Shown one piece after another: positions 1-8,271 of a stretch of 64,000 nt of DNA. The stretch spans positions 91,293-155,292 of the forward strand of contig CAXUKS010000004.1 of NCBI GenBank assembly GCA_964251675.1. Reading direction: 5' to 3'. The stretch is from JANXMY01 sp964251675. Lineage in GTDB: Bacteria; Armatimonadota; Armatimonadia; Armatimonadales; Capsulimonadaceae. The notes under the pieces are model-generated. The model searched no databases and had not been told where the DNA came from. It saw only the letters and a list, made by a program, of their open reading frames with translations. A program made the position numbers and the translations under genes. Numbering within the stretch: the first letter of the stretch is position 1; every line of letters begins with the position of its first letter.

Positions 1-1
1 T

Positions 2-214
2 GGGGAGCTGTTAGAAGTAAAGAAATGGGCAGAAGCGCGTGTCGCAGTGAAAGTTTTGCCATCGGAGTTCTCCTTTAACGGCTTAGAGCGAGGCTGTGCT
101 GATTGGCTTCAAGTCTCTGCGGGGTGCGTTTGCTGGGGAAACGCGCCGGGTAGACTGCTTGTGTTAGTTCCTCCGGGGCCGTCGCATGGGGCCAGCGCGA
201 GGATCGCACCCTGA
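2..214 (+). CDS. possible 3' end of a gene running in from the left
   Basis: A reading frame is open from base 2 to a TGA at 212-214, about 70 codons. The first half reads like ordinary protein, with charged and hydrophobic residues alternating. The second half is Cys/Gly/Pro-rich and less convincing. I recognise no family. The SigB-type promoter at 128-153 lies inside this frame, which argues that at least the last part is not coding. It may equally be plain intergenic sequence. Confidence 0.2.
   Translation, partial: GELLEVKKWAEARVAVKVLPSEFSFNGLERGCADWLQVSAGCVCWGNAPGRLLVLVPPGPSHGASARIAP
128..153 (+). promoter_or_regulatory. SigB-type promoter of the YflT-like gene
   Basis: GTTTGC (128-133), a 14-base spacer and GGGTAG (148-153) match the SigB/SigF-family consensus GTTT-N13-15-GGGTAT closely. 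It lies about 90 bases upstream of a general-stress gene of the class usually under SigB control. A SigB-type factor is encoded at 6631-7410. Confidence 0.6.
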
Positions 215-244
215 GAGTGACCACGCGAGAAAAGAAGCAAGACG

Positions 245-754
245 ATGGCAGACTTAGTAACCGGAATGTTTCAGGACCGCGCTTCCGCCGAGCGGGCCGT
301 GCATGACCTTCAGCAAATGGGCTATGCCCAGAACGACATCAGCGTGATGATGCACGACCAGACACAGATGCGTGATTTCACCGCCGACACCGGCACGAGA
401 GCCGCTGAAGGTGCGGGGGTGGGGGCCGGGATTGGCGGCACGCTCGGCGCGATTGTCGCGGCGCTGACCGCCACGGGCAGTGTGGCCGCTGTGGCCGCGA
501 CCGGGGGATTGGCCGCACCGCTGGTCGCTGGGCCGCTGGCGGCGGCTCTGGCGGGTGCAGGCGCAGGTGGTCTGGGAGGCGGCCTGATCGGCGGTTTGAT
601 TGGTGCGGGCATCCCGGAAGGTCGGGCACGGCAGTATGAAACGGAACTGAACGCAGGCGGCATCCTGGTCGGCGTAACGGCGCGGGGTAATGACAGCAGC
701 GAGCTGGAGCGCGTCCTGCGCTCCGAAGGGGCTGCCGACGTGCAGAGCCGCTAG
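245..754 (+). CDS. general stress protein 17M-like (YflT domain) with glycine-zipper core
   Basis: This 169-residue protein starts with the YflT/GSP17M-type fold: an N-terminal segment reading as phase-variation-free VTGMF, then a helix rich in Ala and Arg and the strand ISVMM (about residues 1-38). The middle (about 55-125) is one long Gly/Ala stretch with repeated GxxxG spacing, typical of glycine-zipper segments that insert in or associate with membranes. The C-terminal ILVGVTARG strand completes the N-terminal domain. In Bacilli, YflT proteins are induced by heat and general stress through SigB. The SigB-type promoter at 128-153 fits this. The molecular role is unknown. Confidence 0.8.
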   Translation: MADLVTGMFQDRASAERAVHDLQQMGYAQNDISVMMHDQTQMRDFTADTGTRAAEGAGVGAGIGGTLGAIVAALTATGSVAAVAATGGLAAPLVAGPLAAALAGAGAGGLGGGLIGGLIGAGIPEGRARQYETELNAGGILVGVTARGNDSSELERVLRSEGAADVQSR

Positions 755-767
755 GCGCAAATCAAAA

Positions 768-801
768 GGGCCTGGCGCTGACAGCGCCGGGCCTCTTTTT
801 T
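768..801 (+). terminator. Rho-independent terminator between convergent genes
   Basis: A 12-bp GC-rich stem (769-780 pairing with 782-793, one G/A mismatch) is followed by a T run at 795-801. It ends the YflT-like gene. With A residues on its other side it may also help end pnkp on the minus strand. Confidence 0.75.
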
Positions 802-804
802 AGG

Positions 805-3354
805 TCACAACCGGGGGTCTACCGGCTCGCTTTCCAAAGCCAGCACGGCAAACGCGCACTCATGCACCCGGCGCAGCGGCTCGTGGCGCACAAATCGCTC
901 CAGTCCCTCCAGCCCCAGGGCGAACTCGCGCAGAGCCAGCGACCGCTTGCCGGACAGTCCCCGCGCCCGCAGGCGCTTTAAGTTTTCGGGAGCATCGTAT
1001 TCCGGGCCGTAGATGATGCGTAGATATTCACGCCCCCGGCACTTCACGGCAGGCTGCATAATGCCACGCGGGCCTTTGGCAGCAAAATCACCAGGCTTGA
1101 CCACCATGCCCTCACCGCCCCGGCCTGTCAGCTCTTCCCACCAGGCGATGCCCTCAGCAACGCTTGATTCGTCGGTGACATCAATCGTTTTATGCGGGGT
1201 CGCCAGCAGCAGGCCGGTGGGGTCGGCGGCGCACAGACGAGCCAGCGTTTCCATGTGCCAGGTGTGGGGCTTGTCCGAATGCACCCGGCCCTCGGAGGCC
1301 AGCAGGTGAAACGGAGCCAGCTTCAAATCGGCCAGCGACCCCACCGGCCAGCAGTAGCGGCGGTAGGCCGCTACGAACTTCTCTGCCGCCGCCGACCGGG
1401 CGCGGTAGCTGTCCAAAAGCGGGCCGATGCCTTCGGTGTGCCCGGCGGCGGCTTCGAGGGCGGCGACAGCGGCGGGCAGGGCGGAAGTCGCGGCGGCTCC
1501 AACGGCAGCGTATTGCTGTTTCAATAGCTCCTGCGCTTTGGCCGACCACGGCATCAGCTCGCAGTCCAGACAGACCCAATCGGTCGCCAGCTCTTCCCAT
1601 AGATGGCTGCTGTCCATAGCCGCCCGGATCGTTTGCAGGAAATCGGCTTCTAACGCGCTGTCCTCAAAGAAGCGCCGCCCGGTACGGGTGACACAAATGC
1701 CCGTGCCGCCATCAGTGACGCCGAACCGGGCGCGGGCGGCCTCGGCGGTGCGGCAGACGATGACCACGGCCCGCGACCCCATGTGCTTCTCTTCGCAGAT
1801 GACCGTTGAAATCGCCTGAGCGCGGTAGTAGGCGAACGCTTCGGCGGGGTGTTCCAGCAGGCCCGGCTCATGGGTCGTCTCCGACGGCGACATCGTGGGA
1901 GGCAAATAAATCAGCCAGCGCGGGTCGGCTGCAAAGCGGCTCATCACTTCGAGGGCTGCGATGCCGTTTTCCTCCCGGATAGTGACACGCCCGTGCAGGC
2001 GCGTTTCCACGAGCCGCTTGCCCAGGACGTCCGCGATGTCCAGCACGTCATCGTGCTGCTGCTGGGCCGTCTGCGTCTCTGCCTGCTGCTCGGTGGGCAG
2101 GAACGGGCGGGCGGGTTCGGCATACGTCGCATGGGCCGCAACTGAGACAATCTCCCGTTCAGGCCAGCGCAGGGCCGTGAGGCTGCCGCCGAAGACGCAG
2201 CCGGTGTCCAGATTGATCGTGCCGTTCAGCCATTCCGGCCTCGGGATCGGCGTGTGCCCATAAACCACTGTGGCCCGGCCCCGATATTCCGAGGCCCAGG
2301 GGTAGCGGATGGGCAGGCCAAACTCGTCCGTCTCACCGGTGGTTTCGCCGTACAGTGCGAACTCACGCACCCGGCCCGACCCGCGCCCCTGCATCTCCGC
2401 TTTCAGGCCCGCGTGGGCGACGACTAGCGAACCGCCCTCAAACACATAATGGCTGACCAGACCGTCCAGAAAGCCGCGCACTTCTGTCAGAAACTCCGGC
2501 GGCTCCGCGTCAAGCTGCGCCAGCGTCTCGGCCAGCCCGTGCGTGATTTGAACGTCTTTGCCGCGCAGCTTGCGAAGCAGCTTCACATCATGGTTGCCGG
2601 GCACGCACCAGGCGGTCCCTGCCGCCGTCATGCCCATGACCAACTTCAGCACGTCCGGCGACTTCGGACCCCGGTCCACCAGATCGCCCAGAAAGATGGC
2701 TCGGCGGCCTTCCGGCGGCGTGACCCTGTGCCCCTCCACGGCGTAGCCCAGCTTGCCCAACAGTTCCGTCAGCTCGTCAAAGCAGCCATGAATGTCGCCA
2801 ATGATGTCAAACGGCCCGGTTTCGCCCCGCTTGTCGTTGTACAGCGGCTCGCGGGTGACCGTCGCCGCCGCGACTTCTTCGGGTGAGCGCATCACAAACG
2901 CATACCGGAAGCCCTCGCGCTCCAGCCCGCGCAGGCTTTGACGCAGGCTTTTGATATGGTTTCGGACGACGTGCGGCCCAAACGCCCGATCCGCCCGGCT
3001 TTGGTTGCGCTCCTGACAGACCCCTTCGGGCAGGTCCAGCACAATGGCGACCGGCAGGCAATGATATTCGCGGGCCAGCGCCAGGAGCGGCTTCCGCGCT
3101 TCAGGCTGTACGTTGGTGGCGTCGATCACGGTCAGCCGCCCGGCGGCCAGGCGCTTGGCGGCGATATAATGCAGTACGTCAAACGCCTCTTTAGTCGCCG
3201 ATTGGTCGTTTTCGTCATCGGAGACCAGCCCCCGGCAGAAGTCCGACGACAGCGTTTCAGTGGGTTTGAAATGCGCCCGCGCAAACGAGGACTTGCCGGA
3301 GCCGGATGCGCCAATCAGCACGACCAGCGACAGGTCAGGGAGAGTAATTTTCAT
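805..3354 (-). CDS. pnkp: polynucleotide kinase-phosphatase-ligase Pnkp (RNA repair)
   Basis: At 849 residues with three catalytic modules in order, this is a full-length bacterial Pnkp. The N-terminal kinase has the P-loop GASGSGKSS (about 15-23). The central binuclear metallophosphatase has GDIHGC (186-191), GDLVDRG (223-229) and GNHD (253-256). The C-terminal ligase-like adenylyltransferase has its lysine in EEKHMGSR (K523). Known Pnkp removes the 2',3'-cyclic phosphate, phosphorylates the 5'-OH and, when activated by Hen1, joins the ends of RNAs cut by ribotoxins, especially tRNA anticodon loops. hen1 lies upstream on the same strand (5209-6621), with two genes between. A 229-bp gap holding an inverted-repeat element separates it from the preceding gene, so it may have its own promoter as well as read-through. 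Confidence 0.95.
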   Translation of the reverse strand: MKITLPDLSLVVLIGASGSGKSSFARAHFKPTETLSSDFCRGLVSDDENDQSATKEAFDVLHYIAAKRLAAGRLTVIDATNVQPEARKPLLALAREYHCLPVAIVLDLPEGVCQERNQSRADRAFGPHVVRNHIKSLRQSLRGLEREGFRYAFVMRSPEEVAAATVTREPLYNDKRGETGPFDIIGDIHGCFDELTELLGKLGYAVEGHRVTPPEGRRAIFLGDLVDRGPKSPDVLKLVMGMTAAGTAWCVPGNHDVKLLRKLRGKDVQITHGLAETLAQLDAEPPEFLTEVRGFLDGLVSHYVFEGGSLVVAHAGLKAEMQGRGSGRVREFALYGETTGETDEFGLPIRYPWASEYRGRATVVYGHTPIPRPEWLNGTINLDTGCVFGGSLTALRWPEREIVSVAAHATYAEPARPFLPTEQQAETQTAQQQHDDVLDIADVLGKRLVETRLHGRVTIREENGIAALEVMSRFAADPRWLIYLPPTMSPSETTHEPGLLEHPAEAFAYYRAQAISTVICEEKHMGSRAVVIVCRTAEAARARFGVTDGGTGICVTRTGRRFFEDSALEADFLQTIRAAMDSSHLWEELATDWVCLDCELMPWSAKAQELLKQQYAAVGAAATSALPAAVAALEAAAGHTEGIGPLLDSYRARSAAAEKFVAAYRRYCWPVGSLADLKLAPFHLLASEGRVHSDKPHTWHMETLARLCAADPTGLLLATPHKTIDVTDESSVAEGIAWWEELTGRGGEGMVVKPGDFAAKGPRGIMQPAVKCRGREYLRIIYGPEYDAPENLKRLRARGLSGKRSLALREFALGLEGLERFVRHEPLRRVHECAFAVLALESEPVDPRL

Positions 3355-3406
3355 AGTGCTTTAAGCGTGCAAGCTCACGAGATCAAGGCCAAAAGAGGAG
3401 CCAGAG

Positions 3407-3580
3407 AAAGCCACGGGTTGAAACCCGAGGCTCAAAAGTGCCCAGTGTCCAGCGGACACAAGAAGAAGGAAATAGAAAAGACCCGCCATCGTTGTTCGGT
3501 CTTACGTGCCCGGCCCTGCACTGGCAGACCTGGAAGGCGGTGGGCTTTTTCCAGCCTCGGGTTTTTAACCCGTGGCTTTT
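3407..3580. repeat. dispersed inverted-repeat element, family 1 copy A
   Basis: The left arm (3407-3432) and right arm (3553-3580) are near-perfect inverted copies, differing by about one indel and one base. Each arm is itself palindromic around a GGGTT-AACCC core. About 120 bp lie between. The same design recurs at 28216-28365 and 46071-46208. The right arm runs into the last codons of the gene at 3584. Confidence 0.7.
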
Positions 3581-3583
3581 GGC

Positions 3584-4153
3584 TTACTCCTCCGCTACGG
3601 CTTCCTGTGCGTTTGTGTCCATCCAAATCAAGGCGTTGACGTAGCCGCCGCCAAAGTTGATAGAAGTGATGTCTTTCAGCTTGAACTTCTCCGTGTCAAT
3701 CCATTTGGCGTTAGAACTGAATTTTTTCATCCACAAATTGCGTTTGCTCAGTCCCTCAGCGACGCCAATAAAGCATATCCCCGGTTCCATCCGCTCACAC
3801 TCGATGACAAACATCGCGTAGTCTTTGGATACACCATGCAGCAGAGAGTGCAAGTTGGTCAAATCAACCTCGGGCTGCGTTCGCGGAAATACCTCACGCC
3901 GCTGAAAATACTCGCTTACGAAACTGTCAACTGTTTTGAAGCCGGTAATGTCTGCAAGCCGCACTGCTTGATAGCCATCAAAAACAAGGGGGTCGCCTTC
4001 AATCACTTCGAGCAGAACCCATTTGTCACTCAGTCCGACAACGTAGCCTTCCAGGGGATATTTGTCTATGGGCTGCCGCCACAGTTTGACAATCTGATTT
4101 TCAGCCATTGCTGACTCAAGGGCGTTGTAATGCTTTTGTGTGCGCTTCTTCAT
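3584..4153 (-). CDS. unknown protein inside the RNA-repair operon
   Basis: About 189 residues when started at the ATG at 4153; an upstream ATG at 4171 would overlap the previous gene by 10 bases. I do not recognise a family. The first third (IDKYPLEGYVVGLSDKWVLL, then VRLADITGFK) and the end (KLKDITSINFGGGYVNALI) both look like small beta-barrel (Sm/SH3-like) segments, around a helical middle. The base composition is more A+T-rich than the neighbours, hinting at separate acquisition. It lies between the ADP-ribosylglycohydrolase and pnkp on the same strand, so it may be an accessory or regulatory part of the repair system. Confidence 0.7.
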   Translation of the reverse strand: MKKRTQKHYNALESAMAENQIVKLWRQPIDKYPLEGYVVGLSDKWVLLEVIEGDPLVFDGYQAVRLADITGFKTVDSFVSEYFQRREVFPRTQPEVDLTNLHSLLHGVSKDYAMFVIECERMEPGICFIGVAEGLSKRNLWMKKFSSNAKWIDTEKFKLKDITSINFGGGYVNALIWMDTNAQEAVAEE

Positions 4154-4161
4154 TGTGTTCC

Positions 4162-5157
4162 TCAGTCCCACGCGCTTCCCAGTGCGGTCAGCCGATCTTC
4201 ATATTCAATCCGCGCCGCCCAGTCTTTCGGCCAGACGCTCATGCCGTGACAGGCTCCGGCGAAGGCTCCGGTGAGGCAGGCGATGGAGTCCGAGTCGCCG
4301 GAGGACACGGCGGCGCGGTGGAGGGCGTCGAGCGGAGCGTCGGGAAACAGCAGAAAGCAGAGCAGGCCAGTGGCAAAGGCTTCTTCAGCGATCCAGCCTG
4401 CGCCAGTAACGCGGCAGGGGTCTTCGGCGCGGTTTTCGGCGCGGAGGGCCAAATCAAGCGCGTCCAGACTGCCCAGGCACTCGTCCCAGCCTTGTGTGAT
4501 AAATTGCGCGGGCGACTCAACACCAGGCCGCTGCCAGAGCGTGCCCAGCCAGTCTTCGTGGTAGACGCGCCGCTGAGAATGGGCGTATTCGCGCAGGGTT
4601 TGCGGCAGGTCGCCTGGCCCGACACCGGCAGTCAAAAATGCAATCGCTGCCGCTGTGAGGTCGGACGCGGCCAGCGCCGTGGGGTGTCCGTGGGTCAGCG
4701 CGGCCTGAAACTGGGCCAGGGCGGCCCGCACCTCGGCAGTAAGGCCGGGGAGGACGCCGATGGGCTGAACACGCATATTGGCCCCGCAGCCTTTGGAGTT
4801 TGCCACGGTGGCCTCGGTCCAGGGTAGACCCTGCTTCAAGCGGGCGCAGGCGGTCAGGCACGTCATGCCCGGCGCACGGGTGTTGTCCGGGCTGTCGGCC
4901 CAGCGGACAAATGCAGCCCTGAGCGGCCCTTCGAGTGTGGCGGCGGTGTACGGGCGGGGGGCTTGCAGCAGCGCCTCGCCGACAGCCAGCATCATCTGCG
5001 TGTCGTCGGTCACGCGGACGGGAGCGCCGACAAGGTTATGTGGGCCGTCCGGGGGCCACTTGGCGAGGATTTGGGCGACGGACAGAAACTCGGTTTCCGC
5101 GCCGAGCGCGTCCCCGAAGGCGGTTCCAAACAGGCAGCCGGAGGCTTGGTTTTTCAT
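4162..5157 (-). CDS. ADP-ribosylglycohydrolase (DraG/ARH family)
   Basis: A protein of 331 residues when started at the ATG at 5157. The N-terminal GxAFGDALGAETEF and VTDDTQM motifs match the metal-binding start of the DraG/ARH family, and the C-terminal SSGDSDSIACLTGAFAGA supplies the second Asp/Ser cluster that binds the two Mg ions. The family hydrolyses ADP-ribose from Arg, Ser or other acceptors, and some members act on nucleic acids. It sits 51 bases after hen1 and directly before the unknown gene at 3584. Its substrate cannot be told from sequence; the operon suggests a role in RNA end repair or in reversing a toxin's ADP-ribosylation. Confidence 0.88.
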   Translation of the reverse strand: MKNQASGCLFGTAFGDALGAETEFLSVAQILAKWPPDGPHNLVGAPVRVTDDTQMMLAVGEALLQAPRPYTAATLEGPLRAAFVRWADSPDNTRAPGMTCLTACARLKQGLPWTEATVANSKGCGANMRVQPIGVLPGLTAEVRAALAQFQAALTHGHPTALAASDLTAAAIAFLTAGVGPGDLPQTLREYAHSQRRVYHEDWLGTLWQRPGVESPAQFITQGWDECLGSLDALDLALRAENRAEDPCRVTGAGWIAEEAFATGLLCFLLFPDAPLDALHRAAVSSGDSDSIACLTGAFAGACHGMSVWPKDWAARIEYEDRLTALGSAWD

Positions 5158-5208
5158 GGGTGCTGTTCCGTCAAAGGAGAGGAAAGGAGGGCGCGGCAAG
5201 CAGCGCTC

Positions 5209-6621
5209 CTACGCCCGCTCGAAAATCGCCATCTGGCTCGGTGCGCCGACTTCGGCGTCTTCAGGGCCGAGGGGCAGGAAGTTTGCCGTGTAACCGAAGC
5301 GGGAGCAGATGCCATCAGCCCAGGATTGGAACTCGGCGCGGGTCCACTCGAAGCGGTGGTCTTTGTGGCGAAACTGCCCGGCGGGCAGGGTCTCGAACTT
5401 CGGGTTGTACTCGGCGTTCGGTGTTGTCACCGCCACGATCTGCGGGCGAGCGAACTCAAACAGCGCCCGGCCAAAGGCGGCGAGGCGGGCGGCGTCAAGG
5501 TGCTCAATGACTTCCACCACGGCGGCGGCATCGTAGCCGGATAGGCGGGCGTCGCGGTAAATCAGCGAGCCTTGCATGAGCGTAATCCGCTCGCGCTGCT
5601 TGGGCGGCATTCGGTCCAGATGCAGGCGCTCCTGCGCGATTTCCAGCGAGCGGTACGAGACGTCCATGCCCAGAATATCGGTGAACTGGCTGTCTTTGAG
5701 AAGCATCGCCAGCAGCTTTCCTTCGCCGCAGCCGAGGTCCAGAATGCGCTTTGCCCCGCTTTCTTTCAGGGCCGACAGCACGGCGCTGAGGCGCTGGTCA
5801 TGCAGGCTCAATTTGCGCTCGACGCGCTCTTTTTCTATTTTTTCTTCTTCGCGGTCGTGCAAGGCCCCCAGATCGTCCACGCCGGGCGCCTCGGCTTCGG
5901 TGAGCTGTTCCAGGGCGTCGCGCACTAAAGAGCGGCGGCCCTTCAGGTAACGCTGGACAATAACCTCTTTTTCAGGGTGGTTTGCCAGCCAGCCTTCGCC
6001 TTTGGCGATCAGCTTTTCCACTTCCTCATCCCCGATGGCGTAGTGCTTGCCGGCATCCAGGGTGGGGATGAGCACGTACAGATGGGACAGCAGATCGGAC
6101 AAACGCACCGTGGCGGTCAGCGTCACCGAAAAATAGGCGCTCTGGCCCCAGTCGGGAAAGGTCGAGTCCAGCGCGTGGGGGACCGCGCCGACGGCGTAGC
6201 CGAGCGGCTCAAACAGGCGGCGCAGAAACTGCTCGCCGCCCCGGCTGGGAACCACTTCCAGCGTGGCGGTCAGCGGCAGGGGCGTTTCCACCAGTTCAGG
6301 CCGGTCTTTGCAGCGTCCGCCCAGCGCGGAGCCAAAAACCTGCGCGAGGGCGACGCTCAGGTACGACGACGCGACATAGGGGCGGTCATTGACATACTGC
6401 GCCAGTGTTCGTCCTGTGCCGCGTCTTCTGCCCCGGACGAGGGCCACGGGGTCGACGTCGAGCAGCAGGGCCGCCGTGCAGCGGCCCTCCGAGGCTTCGG
6501 GGTAGAAGACGTGTGCCTGCCCGAACGACAGCGTAAACGACTGGGCACGGGCGGGGTTTTTGTGCAGCAGGTAGCCGAGATCGGTGGCCGGGGCATGATC
6601 GGTCGTGAGTGTGAGGAGCAT
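5209..6621 (-). CDS. hen1: 3'-terminal RNA ribose 2'-O-methyltransferase Hen1
   Basis: This 470-residue protein has the two-part layout of bacterial Hen1. The N-terminal half (about 1-240), with DLGYLLHKNPAR and the YVNDRPYVASSYLSVAL stretch, is the part known to bind Pnkp and activate its ligase. The C-terminal half is the methyltransferase, with SAM motif DLGCGEGKLL, the metal-binding EVIEH and a downstream RHKDHRFEWT histidine cluster. Hen1 methylates the 2'-OH at the break before ligation, so that the repaired tRNA resists a second cut. The gene begins only 9 bases after the sigma-factor stop codon, implying cotranscription with rsbV-rsbW-sigB. Confidence 0.95.
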   Translation of the reverse strand: MLLTLTTDHAPATDLGYLLHKNPARAQSFTLSFGQAHVFYPEASEGRCTAALLLDVDPVALVRGRRRGTGRTLAQYVNDRPYVASSYLSVALAQVFGSALGGRCKDRPELVETPLPLTATLEVVPSRGGEQFLRRLFEPLGYAVGAVPHALDSTFPDWGQSAYFSVTLTATVRLSDLLSHLYVLIPTLDAGKHYAIGDEEVEKLIAKGEGWLANHPEKEVIVQRYLKGRRSLVRDALEQLTEAEAPGVDDLGALHDREEEKIEKERVERKLSLHDQRLSAVLSALKESGAKRILDLGCGEGKLLAMLLKDSQFTDILGMDVSYRSLEIAQERLHLDRMPPKQRERITLMQGSLIYRDARLSGYDAAAVVEVIEHLDAARLAAFGRALFEFARPQIVAVTTPNAEYNPKFETLPAGQFRHKDHRFEWTRAEFQSWADGICSRFGYTANFLPLGPEDAEVGAPSQMAIFERA

Positions 6622-6630
6622 GGGGTCTGC

Positions 6631-7410
6631 CTAGGGGCCGGAGACCATCATCCGCTTAAGCTGCGTCAGGGCGCGGTTTTGCAGGCGGGAAACGTGCATC
6701 TGCGAAATGTTGAGCTGCTTGGCGACTTCGGCCTGCGACATATCCTTGAAGAAGCGGTGGATAATGATCGCCCGCTCACGCGGCTCCAGCGACTCCAGCG
6801 CGTGGTCCAGATCGCCGTAGGCGTCCAGATTGAGCAGGGACGCGTCTTCGGCCCCGACAAACTCCGCCAGCGACAGGGGGGAGCTGTCCGAGTCGTGCAT
6901 CATCTTGCTGTCCAGCGAAACCGTGTCGTAGGCATTGCCCAGCTCAATGGCTTCCAGGGTTTCTTCTTCGGTCGCGCCGATGCGCTGCGCGACTTCCTGA
7001 ATGGTTGGCGGGCGGCCCAGCTTGCTGCTGAGGGCTTCCTGTGCTTTCGAGGCGGTCTGGTTCAGCTCCTGCAGGCGGCGGGGGACTTTCAGGCTCCAGG
7101 CTTTATCACGGAAGTAACGGCGGATTTCGCCGACAATCGTGGGGGTCGCATAGGTGGAGAACTTGGTTCCCCGGCCCGAATCAAAGCGGTCAATGGCGTT
7201 AATCAGGCCAATCGTGCCGACTTGAATGAGGTCTTCCAGCGGCTCGCCGCGATTGACGAACTTGCCTGCCAGGTAACGCACGAGATTCTGGTGCATGGCG
7301 ACAAGGCGGTCACGCATTTGCGTGTCCCGCGTGCGGGCATAGCGGGCAAACAGGGCTTCGGCATCATCCTGCGACCAGTCCTGCGTCTTCTTGGGTGTCA
7401 TGGTGGTCAT
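6631..7410 (-). CDS. RNA polymerase sigma factor, SigB/SigF/SigG family
   Basis: The protein has 259 residues. Region 2 is clear (NLVRYLAGKFVNRGEPLEDLIQVGTIGLI, then FDSGRGTKFSTYATPTIVGEIRRYFRD). Region 3 follows (LGRPPTIQEVAQRIG). Region 4 has SLEPRERAIIIHRFFKDMSQAEVAKQL and a recognition helix ISQMHVSRLQNRAL. Its order after rsbV and rsbW is that of the B. subtilis stress and sporulation sigma operons. Such factors recognise GTTT-N13-15-GGGTAT promoters, and four sites of that type are present in this window. A second in-frame ATG at 7401 is an alternative start. It is followed after 9 bases by hen1. Confidence 0.95.
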   Translation of the reverse strand: MTTMTPKKTQDWSQDDAEALFARYARTRDTQMRDRLVAMHQNLVRYLAGKFVNRGEPLEDLIQVGTIGLINAIDRFDSGRGTKFSTYATPTIVGEIRRYFRDKAWSLKVPRRLQELNQTASKAQEALSSKLGRPPTIQEVAQRIGATEEETLEAIELGNAYDTVSLDSKMMHDSDSSPLSLAEFVGAEDASLLNLDAYGDLDHALESLEPRERAIIIHRFFKDMSQAEVAKQLNISQMHVSRLQNRALTQLKRMMVSGP

Positions 7411-7416
7411 TTCATA

Positions 7417-7887
7417 TTAATCCGGCGCATATTTGGTCAGCACGACCCGTGTCCCATCGGCAGAGGTATCAATCACCACTTCGTCCACCAGAATCTCCAT
7501 CAGCAGCGCCCCCAGCCCTTCCTGATCCACACCGGCTTCTTCCAGCAGGCGGGCCTCCTCGGTCGGGGCAGCGACATCTTTGGCAGCCACAGTGTCCATG
7601 ATTTCAATCTTCAAGGATTGCGGGGTAATAGTGCTGACAATGCGAATCGTGGCGGCACGGCTGCCCACCCGCTCGCTGCCTGCGCGTTCAATGGCATGGG
7701 TACAGGCTTCGCCGACGGCGAGGCGCACATCTTCCACTTCGTCGTAGGAGAACGGCATCCGGCTGGCGATCCCCAGCACAGCGAGACGGGCGACGCCGAC
7801 ATATTCGGCGCGGCAGGGAATGAGCAGCTCCACGGTTTCCGTCTGTGCCATTTTCGTCACAATCTCGGCGGCTGGCATATCGGTCAC
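7417..7887 (-). CDS. rsbW: anti-sigma factor serine kinase, RsbW/SpoIIAB type
   Basis: A 156-residue GHKL-type ATP-binding protein. The N box (VEDVRLAVGEACTHAIERA) carries the conserved Glu and Asn-equivalent region; here the usual Asn position reads as His, a small deviation. The Asp box (KIEIMDTVA) and the C-terminal Gly-rich lid (EEAGVDQEGLGALLMEILVDEV) are recognisable. RsbW proteins bind and hold the sigma factor, and phosphorylate RsbV on Ser. The GTG start overlaps the rsbV stop codon (GTGA), so translation is coupled. The sigma gene begins 6 bases downstream. Confidence 0.9.
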   Translation of the reverse strand: MTDMPAAEIVTKMAQTETVELLIPCRAEYVGVARLAVLGIASRMPFSYDEVEDVRLAVGEACTHAIERAGSERVGSRAATIRIVSTITPQSLKIEIMDTVAAKDVAAPTEEARLLEEAGVDQEGLGALLMEILVDEVVIDTSADGTRVVLTKYAPD

Positions 7888-8237
7888 GAGGGCACCCCTT
7901 CTTTGGCGAGGGCTTCGGCCTCGGTGGCATAGATGTCGAAGATTTTGTTCAGGCCGGTGATCTCAAAAATGCGCTGAATTCGCATTCCGGGACCGACCAG
8001 TGCCATGTTTCCGCCCGCTTCGCGCAGGCGTTTCAAGCCGCCAATAAGCACGCCCAGGCCGGTGCTGTCCAAGTATTCCACTTTGGACAGATCAATGACA
8101 ATGTGCTTCGTGCCCTGCTCGGCGAGAGCGACTAAATCCTGTTTGAGCTGCGGAGAAGTGTAAACATCTACTTCCCCTTCGATTTCTAAAATGCAGGTCG
8201 TCTCGCTCAGGGCGCGGCTGGTCATAGAGAGGTTCAA
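7884..8237 (-). CDS. rsbV: anti-sigma factor antagonist, RsbV/SpoIIAA type (STAS domain)
   Basis: A protein of about 117 residues with a complete STAS domain: CILEIEGEVDVYTSPQLK, then HIVIDLSKVEYLDSTGLGVLIG. The DSTGLG loop carries the serine that RsbW phosphorylates. Unphosphorylated, it frees the sigma factor from RsbW. I chose the TTG at 8237, which has a GGAG eight bases upstream; an ATG four codons later (8225) also works. A longer upstream frame is not needed. It begins 34 bases after the mnmA stop and has no evident promoter in that gap. Confidence 0.93.
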   Translation of the reverse strand: MNLSMTSRALSETTCILEIEGEVDVYTSPQLKQDLVALAEQGTKHIVIDLSKVEYLDSTGLGVLIGGLKRLREAGGNMALVGPGMRIQRIFEITGLNKIFDIYATEAEALAKEGVPS

Positions 8238-8271
8238 GTTACGGTCTCCTTCATTTCTTTCTTGCTGCCGC

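Noticed and set aside
254..760. A 168-residue open frame opposite the YflT gene
   Set aside because: It is fully antisense to a well-supported gene, lacks a ribosome site and has shadow-like composition.
3407..3580. CRISPR or riboswitch interpretation of the inverted arms before pnkp
   Set aside because: There are only two arms in inverted orientation, and the same plan recurs between unrelated genes.
5977..7932. A 651-codon plus-strand frame across hen1, sigB and rsbW
   Set aside because: Long antisense frames are common at this GC content. The three minus-strand genes have clear conserved motifs.
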